Assembly (NCBI RefSeq): GCF_000002235.5
Contig: NW_022145609.1
Location: forward strand, 10,457,274-10,521,273
DNA length: 64,000 nucleotides
From: Strongylocentrotus purpuratus
Taxonomy: Eukaryota > Echinodermata > Echinoidea > Camarodonta > Strongylocentrotidae
Reading direction: 5' to 3'
The translations under genes and the position numbers were made by a program. Under the pieces are notes generated by a model. The model searched no databases. It was not told the DNA's origin and was given only the letters and a program-made list of their open reading frames with translations. Positions 51,440 to 64,000 of this stretch are shown in pieces (position 1 is the stretch's first letter; every line of letters begins with the position of its first letter).

Positions 51440-53575
51440 TCCCTCTCTCATTCTCTTCATCTAAGTTTCTCATCAAGTCTATCTCTCCTTCTCTCTCCCC
51501 CTTCTGTCCCATTCTTCTTCCCCCTTCTCTCTCTTTCCTCCCTCTCTGAATCTAAGTTTCTCATCAAGTCTATCTCTCCTTCTCTCTCCCCCTTCTGTCC
51601 CATTCTTCTTCCCCCTTCTCTTATGCTCTCTCTTTCCTCCTCCCTCTCTGAATCTAAGTTTCTCATCAAATCTATCTCTCCTCCTCTCTCCCCCTTCTCT
51701 TATGCTCTCTCTTTCCTCCTCCCTCTCTGAATCTAAGTTTCTCATCAAATCTATCTCTCCTCCTCTCTCCCCCTTCTCTTATGCTCTCTCTTTCCTCCTC
51801 CCTCTCTGAATCTAAGTTTCTCATCAAGTCTATCTCTCCTTCTCTCTCCCCTTCTCTTATGCTCTCTCTTTCCTCCTCCCTCTCTGAATCTAAGTTTCTC
51901 ATCAAATCTATCTCTCCTTCTCTCTCCCCTTCTCTTATGCTCTCTCTTTCCTCCTCCCTCTCTGAATCTAAGTTTCTCATCAAGTCTATCTCTCCTTCTC
52001 TCTCCCCTTCTCTTATGCTCTCTCTTTCCTCCTCCCTCTCTGAATCTAAGTTTCTCATCAAATCTATCTCTCCTTCTCTCTCCCCTTCTCTTATGCTCTC
52101 TCTTTCCTCCTCCCTCTCTGAATCTAAGTTTCTCATCAAGTCTATCTCTCCTTCTCTCTCCCCTTCTCTTATGCTCTCTCTTTCCTCCTCCCTCTCTGAA
52201 TCTAAGTTTCTCATCAAATCTATCTCTCCTTCTCTCTCCCCTTCTCCTATGCTCTCTCTTTCCTCCTCCCTCTCTGAATCTAAGTTTCTCATCAAATCTA
52301 TCTCTCCTTCTCTCTCCCCTTCTCTTATGCTCTCTCTTTCCTCCTCCCTCTCTGAATCTAAGTTTCTCATCAAATCTATCTCTCCTTCTCTCTCCCCTTC
52401 TCCTATGCTCTCTCTTTCCTCCTCCCTCTCTGAATCTAAGTTTCTCATCAAATCTATCTCTCCTTCTCTCTCCCCCTTCTCTTATGCTCTCTCTTTCCTC
52501 CTCCCTCTCTGAATCTAAGTTTCTCATCAAATCTATCTCTCCTTCTCTCTCCCCTTCTCCTATGCTCTCTCTTTCCTCCTCCCTCTCTGAATCTAAGTTT
52601 CTCATCAAATCTATCTCTCCTTCTCTCTCCCCTTCTCTTATGCTCTCTCTTTCCTCCTCCCTCTCTGAATCTAAGTTTCTCATCAAATCTATCTCTCCTT
52701 CTCTCTCCCCTTCTCCTATGCTCTCTCTTTCCTCCTCCCTCTCTGAATCTAAGTTTCTCATCAAGTCTGTATCTCTCCTTCTCTCTCCCCTTCTCTTATG
52801 CTCTCTCTTTCCTCCTCCCTCTCTGAATCTAAGTTTCTCATCAAGTCTATCTCTCCTTCTCTCTCCCCTTCTCTTATGCTCTCTCTTTCCTCCTCCCTCT
52901 CTGAATCTAAGTTTCTCATCAAATCTATCTCTCCTTCTCTCTCCCCTTCTCCTATGCTCTCTCTTTCCTCCTCCCTCTCTGAATCTAAGTTTCTCATCAA
53001 ATCTATCTCTCCTTCTCTCTCCCCCTTCTCTTATGCTCTCTCTTTCCTCTCTCTCTGAATCTAAGTTTCTCATCAAGTCTATCTCTCCTTCTCTCTCCCC
53101 TTCTCTTATGCTCTCTCTTTCCTCCTCCCTCTCTGAATCTAAGTTTCTCATCAAATCTATCTCTCCTTCTCTCTCCCCTTCTCCTATGCTCTCTCTTTCC
53201 TCCTCCCTCTCTGAATCTAAGTTTCTCATCAAATCTATCTCTCCTTCTCTCTCCCCTTCTCCTATGCTCTCTCTTTCCTCCTCCCTCTCTGAATCTAAGT
53301 TTCTCATCAAATCTATCTCTCCTTCTCTCTCCCCTTCTCCTATGCTCTCTCTTTCCTCCTCCCTCTCTGAATCTAAGTTTCTCATCAAGTCTATCTCTCC
53401 TTCTCTTTCCACCTTCTCTTATGCTCTCTCTTTCCTCCTTCCTCTCTGAATCTAAGTTTCTCATCAAATCTATCTCTCCTTCTCTCTCCCCCTTCTCTTA
53501 TGCTCTCTCTTTCCTCCCTCTCTGAATCTAAGTTTCTCATTAAGTCTATCTCTCTCTCTCTCTCTCCCTTCTGTC
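51440..53575 (+). repeat. 78-bp polypyrimidine minisatellite, about 27 units
   Basis: The unit runs ttatgctctctctttcctcc, tccctctctgaatctaagtt, tctcatcaaatctatctctc, cttctctctccccttctc, and repeats at exactly 78 bases (e.g. ATG at 51781, 51859). Units vary at a few sites (caaatct/caagtct, ctcttatg/ctcctatg). The first two and the last units are longer and carry ccattcttcttcccc. A simple CT-rich lead-in starts near 51355. Because 78 is a multiple of three and one strand is nearly all pyrimidine, most frames stay open; no protein is inferred. Confidence 0.97.
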
Positions 53576-54690
53576 CCGCTCTTCTTTTCTCTGCCTCTCT
53601 TATGCTCTCTTTCTCAGTATCTTCTATCCCCTCTTTCATCACTTTGTCCCATCCCATTTTCAATGTTCTCATTCAGATCCATCCATACCAATCAGTTATC
53701 TGATACTTAAAAACCGTTACAAGCAGTATATTTTGTATACAAAATTTGTCACTTTTTATTCACATCCTTTCAAATTACACGCAAGGAAAGAAAACCCTTC
53801 CTCTTCCAAAATCCAAGCTAGGAAAAATTCTCACTTATTCTATGAGGTGTAGTTGCAATGGCACTTTTTAAAATAGAATCTGTATTATCTTTCTGCAATT
53901 ATCACCCTTCAAAAATTAAAAATGTGTGAATTACATGTAGGGGAAAGATGTGGGTAACGGTGTAAAATGGCAGTGATCGCTACCATGCATTTGTGCCAAA
54001 AACAAACTTTCCATCGACAAATCAATGCTGGTATAAGTCTAAGACAACTGAAAAACCATGTCATCATCAAATTAAAGTTATAAGCATAATAGCAAATATG
54101 TTATCATCAAAGTTATTATAAACATATAGGGAGATATCCAGACTAAAAATTATTATTGCTATAAGACTCAACTTCATCTCAGTCAAGTCGGAGAGGATAC
54201 AGAGAGTTGATATTTTCCACCAAATAATATCATCGCAAAAAGATAAAACAAGAGCTCTCGTGACATAGAGTATAATGCTTCAAAGAAATATATTAATATT
54301 TTAGTGACCCGTCGTTAATACACATAATATGCAGCACACTGAATATAATAAACTAATGATAAAATGAAACATAAATAAATGATACACAAAACAAACCAAT
54401 GTATATGCATAAATGACAATGACATAATTCTTCACCTGTAAATGTCACTGTACGTGCCACTAATAGTTAATTTTGGAAGTACTCTTAAATTGTTGTTCCA
54501 TCGTAGCGTGTTTGTGATGAACGTGGGAGTTTTCAGATTTGTGGCACTCTTGCCCAAAGAACAAAAGCAACATATACCTTTCTAACTTTGTGTTTGCATA
54601 AACTATCAATCGTTTTAGAAGCATTAGGTCTTGTAATACAGTAACATTGATGTGGGGAAAATATTGATATACAAATGAATTTCAAACACA
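53576..54690. other. Intergenic stretch, nothing supported
   Basis: AT-rich; no genes or repeat borders recognised. Confidence 0.35.
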
Positions 54691-54947
54691 TAATAATAAT
54701 AATAATAATAATAATAACTTTTATTTACCCAGGGTAGCCACTTCAGTTATGAAACTGTTCTTCCAGCAGGCCCTGCATAACATAATATGTTATTACTACC
54801 CTTCTCCAATCTAATATGCTGAGCGCCTAGCTAGAAGGCAGAAGGTCCCATTGTTATAAGTCTTTGGTATGACTCGGCCGGGGTTCGAACCCACGACCTC
54901 CCGTTCATGAGGCGGGCGCTCTAACGACTGAGCCACCATGCCCGGTG
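54691..54947 (-). mobile_element. tRNA-derived SINE
   Basis: On the minus strand the head reads gcatggtggctcagtcgtta, gagcgcccgcctcatgaacg and tgggttcgaaccccggcc, with good A and B boxes and an anticodon-loop-like CAT. The body follows, and the 3' end is ggctaccctgggtaaataaa then an ATT repeat. No acceptor-stem closure after the B box, so it is a SINE and not a tRNA gene. Confidence 0.85.
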
Positions 54948-56780
54948 AATAATGAACTCCCACTCGTATGAATAATTGTTTGTACCATCTCTGGATCTAC
55001 ATAAAATATAACATATAAAGATTATATACAATAAAACTGCATACATGTATGTTGCTGCCTAATGGTAAAAAGAAAATATTCAACTTCTTGCACTCATAAT
55101 CACAAACACGCAAATATTAAATTATCACACAATAAATTAATAAAACTACACACTTCCACATTATACACGATCAAGTAACTGAACATAAAGTAATGCATTG
55201 TAGTATATATAGACAGATAGATAAAACTGAGCTGATATATGTATATCATCATATTAAGCATAGACCTCTTTATAACAAATTCAACAACATATAAAAATTA
55301 ACATAAACTTAAATACTTTTGATAAAATATTGTTTGTCAGTGTTTCACAGAATATTAAAGTAAGAGTGATGATTAATTCCAGAAAATTTGTTAGAATTTG
55401 CGTTTTAGAAAACCTTATAATATCTTTTTGATCATATTTTTGAAGAATACTTCTTATTCAGCTACTTAATCTGTATTTTGTGCATGGTACTTTATAGTAA
55501 CATCAATCGTCTGTTTAATGATCATTGCTCTTACATTTATATGTGCAAACATAAAACAACTACATTAAAAAAATAGGTCGAAAATTCATTGAGGTTTTCT
55601 GTTGAAAAGAAGTTTTTAAAAAATTAGATATAGAGAAGAGATCTTTAAAAAGAATGTGAACTAGCATTCCCCCCGTCCATTTTCTCTGATATCAATTCCC
55701 CCATATTTTACCCACTTCATGTATGAATAACTAGAAATAACAAGAAAAGACTAAGGTTACTATTGCACCACAACATAACCTTTATACATATATGTATCCA
55801 CAATCTTGTATTCAAATTTCTTCCCAACCATTCACTCGTATTTACAAATCCAATTTCCTTGCTAACGTGATTCCTCCATCTTAACTCCTTGTTACATGAC
55901 TTTCTTCATTCCATGAAATACATTCTCATGAATGCACTGTATAAAAATGATGTCACCAGAAAATGACCAAAAAACTGCATGCTATAAATTTGTATATGAC
56001 CAGCAAATACTACATAAATAACATATAAGATCAATCAATTATACAACATATTTTGTCAAACCTTTTAATAGAATTACAAAATGTCATTTCTTACAAAAAT
56101 ATACATCCCTTGTTTGTGCCACAATTCCAATCCCAGCTGCTTACTTTTTTTCAAAAATTGAAAGTTTCTGGTGAAGAATACATTTTTTGTTCAACTAAAT
56201 CATTTTATTGTTCATTTTGCATCAGTGTATTAAACATACTGTCTTTCCTCTGAAAGGTTTATTTACATCATTGCATTATTAAGGTTATTTCCCAAGATAT
56301 TGTTAAAGTCCAGAACATATTGGTAGCATCCCAAAATCATGAATATATCATTCTCTCTCCAAAAACTCTGACCAACGTTATAAACCCCTTCTGCTAATTC
56401 ATTCACTATCCTCACTATGATGTTTGGAATATTATTGAATACTTCCTTTACTTTATTTCAAGTTGCATTCTAAATAGTCATTGTAGTTTCAAAGCAAACT
56501 CTTGTAGTTCAATTGTCATCTCATTCAAAAATAGAATTCTATCTTCTCATTAAGGCAATAAACTTCTCTGTGTGATCATGATCATAATCATCTATTTCTA
56601 CAAATTATTATGAGATAGCATACAACCTTTATTTCATTGTTAGGTTGTTGCTGTTGAACTTGCCATCATATCGATTGCACCAGAGCATATATTCTATGGG
56701 ATCATTATACTGATCATTCATACATTCCCTTCACAAAACAACTGCCAAAAAAAATGCTCCTTTATCATTTTCGAAAATAA
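54948..56780. other. Intergenic stretch, nothing supported
   Basis: AT-rich sequence. It may contain the distal 3' UTR of the KANK gene, but no poly(A) signal can be assigned with confidence. Confidence 0.35.
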
Positions 56781-56784
56781 AAGT

Positions 56785-57895
56785 ATGATTCTTCTTTTCA
56801 AGATAGCATCCAATCACTTTTTACTCTGAGATTGATGCTTTGAATCTTGTTTGAATTCTTTCAAGATAGTATCCAATCTTTTTCTAATTTCTTGATTGAT
56901 ACCTGGAATCTTGATCTAATATTTTGGTTTAAAAATTGGCAGTTTACTTTGACATTATTTTTGTTTCTTTTCAAGATAGTATCCAATCTTTTTCTAATTT
57001 CTTGATTGATACCTGGAATCTTGATCTAATATTTTGGTTTAAAAATTGGCAGTTTACTTTGACATTATTTTTGTTTCTTTTCAAGATAGCATCCAATCAT
57101 TTAATGATTTCTTGATTGATACTTTTAATCTTGTTTCAATTTACTTCTATTTTCAAGGTAGTATCCAATCATTTCTAAGTTTCCTGATTGATACTTTGAA
57201 CCTTTATTTTCTTCCCAAGATAGTACCCAATCTATTTTTAAATTTCCTGATTGATACTTTGAATCTTGCTTTAATTTCTTCAATATCTTTTATCTTTTAT
57301 CTTTTATCTTTTATGGATAGTATCCTATCATCTTTTTCATTTCTTGATTTATACTTGTTATAACTGATTATATTTATGCTTTGAGTCTTGCTACAATTTT
57401 AATTTCAGGATTGATACTTTGAATATTGCTTCAATTTACTTTTATTTTCAAGATAGCATCCAATCATCTTAGTTTCTTGATTGAAACCTAGAATCTTGAT
57501 CTTATATTTTAGTTTGAAAATTGGCAGTTTACTTTGACACCATTGTTATTTCTTTTCAAGATAGTATCCAATCATTTAATGATTTCTTGATTGATACTTT
57601 TAATCTTGTTTCAATTTACATATATTTTCAAGGTAGTATCCAATCATTTCTAAATTTCCTGATTGATACTTTGAACCTTTATTTTCTTCCCAAGATAGTA
57701 TCCAATCTATTTTTCAATTTCTTGATTGATACTTTGAATCTTGCTTTAATTTCCTTCTTTTTCTTCTTAGAGATAGTATCCTATCATCTTTTTAACTTCT
57801 TGATTTATAATTTTAATCTTGTTATAACTGATTATATTTATGCTTTGAATTTTGCTTTAATTTTCATCAAAGATTAAATGATTAGTAGTATCCAT
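56785..57895. repeat. Tandem repeat with 475-base higher-order period
   Basis: agatagtatccaatc followed by tttcttgattgatacttt recurs about twelve times with spacing of roughly 60-110 bases. Two neighbouring copies of about 108 bases (from about 56860 and 56968) are nearly exact, and the block at 57051-57295 returns at 57526-57765. It lies 470 bases beyond the KANK stop codon, possibly in its 3' UTR. Confidence 0.9.
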
Positions 57896-58365
57896 AAATT
57901 TTGAATTACTTCTTAAATATTTGAAAATTACAAAAAGATTGTATGATTCATATTGAATATTCAATTTGTTTTCATGATTCCCGTTAAAAATCTTTGTTCA
58001 AATGACCTATAGCACCTACATATATAATATTTCATATAATGCTTTAACATAGTTTTCACACATCAGTCATCATTTCAAAGAGAGATAGCACCCAACGATA
58101 TCATGTATTAGAATGCTCCAATGTTCTGGACAAAATGCTTCACGAATACTTTTAAATAAATTTTAAAAGTATTGCATTTTACATAATTATGAATAATGCT
58201 TTGAAGTGGACACGTCTTCAGCTTTTATACAGTACCCATAACCATCCTGTACCCATTTTGTCTTCTTCAAGAAAACTCTATAGAAGACGTAGTCATTATT
58301 ATTATTAAGAATGCAACAATGCTGCAGTAAAAAGTCACTAATTCACATCACTGTTTGCTGCTACT

Positions 58366-62461
<4,096 letters not shown>

Positions 62462-62725
62462 TCATTGGCTGAAAATTTACCAAATTGTTATAAAGCTCTA
62501 AAACTGACATTAATCATGAAATACACATGTCATGTATGAGATACTAATAACATTGTTAAAAAAGGATAACATAAGTTTTTGGTAATGCACTTGTACTTAC
62601 TAAAAACCCACAATGAAATACATACAAGTAGCATTGAAAGAGAAAGGGAAAAAAATAGAAAGCACTGGGGAAAAAAAGAACTGTGTGCACTTCAATACAA
62701 CTTCAGACTTTAAAATCTCTCTCTC

Positions 62726-63125
62726 TCTCTCTAATTTACATATACATGTAGTTTCTCTTTGTCTGTCTGTCTCAGTGCCTGTCTATTGGTCTCCATATGC
62801 AGCCTTTTCCCTGTTTTTTCTTCTTCTGTCTGTCTGTCTTTCTATCTATCTATTTGTTTATCTCTCTGTCTCTCTACTCTAATTTCTCTCTCTATTTTTT
62901 TCTCTCTCTCACTTTATATCTCTATCTCTCCCTCTCTCTCTCACTTTATATCTCTATCTCTCCCTCTCTCTCTCACTTTATATCTCTATCTCTCCCTCTC
63001 TTTCTCTCCCTTTCCTTCTCCCCTCTCTCTCTCTCTCTCTTTCTTTCCCTCCCTCCCTCCCTCCCTACATCCCCTTCTCTCTCTTTCCCTCTCTCTCTCT
63101 CCCTATCTCTCCCTATCTCCACTTA
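62726..63125 (+). repeat. CT-rich microsatellite
   Basis: tctctctc runs and tctgtctg units, with a 39-base unit (ctctcactttatatctctat) repeated three times at about 62905-62990. It lies in the KANK intron upstream of the first ankyrin exon. Long Leu/Ser frames here are compositional. Confidence 0.95.
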
Positions 63126-64000
63126 TGTTTTATTACTGCTGTTGACAGCAGATCCCAGTCTCGTGTACGTCATGCCCTTGAAGTTTGTTTTACTTGGTGT
63201 GACTCAGCCTGATATCAAATTTCCTGAAGCAAACTTGATCGTCCCTGAAAGCAGGGCTTGGTCCTAGTCCTGGTCATCAAGAGCAGGGCCAGTGATTATT
63301 CATTCATCATCACTTAACGTTAAATTGATGCCAATTTGTAAAATTTCTCCATGGCACGAATACATCAGAGTATTCCACAAAAACCTACCCTTCTGTTCAC
63401 TTCATTCATGCATCACATTTGTATTTTGTTTTTGTTTTCTGGTAAAACCAGTTGTTCAGTGTGCTTTAGTTGTAGATCAATGCCTATATCACTATATCAA
63501 CTTTGTTGTTTTACCTTTTCGGTCAACGCATGAAAACATAAGCTTAGAATATTTCCTAGCTCTTCATCAATGTTGTTTCTGCTTGAAAATACAATTTCCT
63601 TCCTGCTTTTCCTGCTCTCATTACCTTGCTACCTATCCCTCCTCTCTATGTTCTCTTTTATTTCCTCATAATGAGTGTACTTCATGTGATTCTATCATGA
63701 GTTACACTTTCACAAGGATAACTAACCTCTGCAACATGATTATAGCAGCTGCAGAACAATGCAAGAAATATCATTCAAATCAAGGCGCTGCATTTGTGAC
63801 CTCAAACATGGCTTTTTAAGAACAATAAGACGTGATTACTGTCACATTGTGATAAGTACAATAATCTATACATTATCCTTCACTCATGGCAACTGCTGTG
63901 CTACCTGCCAAAGTGAACAGAGTTTGTACCCTTTCTGGCAATTATCATTAACATCCTGTATAATATGACTTCATTTCATGACTTTTGAAGGCATTGTTTA
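63126..64000. other. KANK intron up to window edge, nothing supported
   Basis: No exon matching the expected upstream KANK sequence was recognised on the minus strand. The longer plus-strand frame (63292-63819) lacks any motif or splice context. Confidence 0.4.

Noticed and set aside
51751..53412. 553-codon minus-strand and several 240-320-codon plus-strand open frames
   Set aside because: They are translations of the 78-bp minisatellite; a three-divisible period with a polypyrimidine strand keeps frames open by arithmetic, and multiple overlapping frames on both strands are equally open.
51440..53575. CRISPR-like array
   Set aside because: Whole units are repeated head to tail with no unique spacers, in an animal genome.
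54860..54947. Functional tRNA gene (CAT anticodon)
   Set aside because: A and B boxes are good, but the acceptor stem does not close and a SINE body and ATT tail follow.
62759..63267. Leu/Ser-rich frames of 128-156 codons
   Set aside because: CT microsatellite translations.
63292..63819. 175-codon plus-strand frame near the right edge
   Set aside because: Low-complexity Cys/Ser/Phe-rich translation of intron sequence, no motif and no splice support.

Overview
The window looks like nuclear DNA of an invertebrate deuterostome, most likely a sea urchin or other echinoderm. The reasons are GT-AG introns, AT-rich non-coding DNA packed with short inverted-repeat transposons, a tRNA-headed SINE of the DeuSINE/SURF1 type, frequent acatgtac runs, and three genes whose closest recognisable relatives are animal proteins. 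The species call is inference; the gene calls rest on translated exons with matching splice phases.

Layout. (1) 41-13561, plus strand: the last ten coding exons of SLC38A9, the lysosomal arginine sensor/transporter. TM1 to TM11 can be read through phase-consistent junctions to a TAA stop. Exon 6, which encodes TM6, is present as two intact alternative copies, and three other exons (TM1-2, TM3, TM8) have decayed tandem copies in the adjacent introns. (2) 13562-22095: intergenic DNA, almost entirely nested transposons. (3) 22096-46061, plus strand: a complete DNAJC14-like gene of 12 coding exons, about 1,654 codons, with a 10.8 kb repeat-filled first intron, a 3.65 kb disordered third exon, a J domain and a DNAJC14-type C-terminus. 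(4) 46062-58365: intergenic DNA with TTAA transposons, a 78-bp minisatellite of about 2.1 kb, a tRNA-derived SINE and a 475-bp higher-order repeat. (5) 58366-62425, minus strand: the last six coding exons of a KANK-family gene (ankyrin repeats plus a Ser/Pro/basic tail), convergent with DNAJC14; its N-terminal exons lie beyond the right edge.

The three genes do not form an obvious pathway. SLC38A9 acts at the lysosome in mTORC1 nutrient sensing, DNAJC14 is an ER-membrane J-domain co-chaperone, and KANK proteins sit at focal adhesions and the cortical microtubule capture machinery. No operons, CRISPR arrays or prokaryotic features are present. The strongest leads are the TM6 alternative exon pair, repeated exon duplication within one gene, a group of TTAA-targeting miniature elements sharing TTAAAG ends, a reverse-transcriptase fragment carried inside inverted-repeat elements, and an SxIP motif in the KANK tail. 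I did not find a wholly new system that I could defend from sequence alone.
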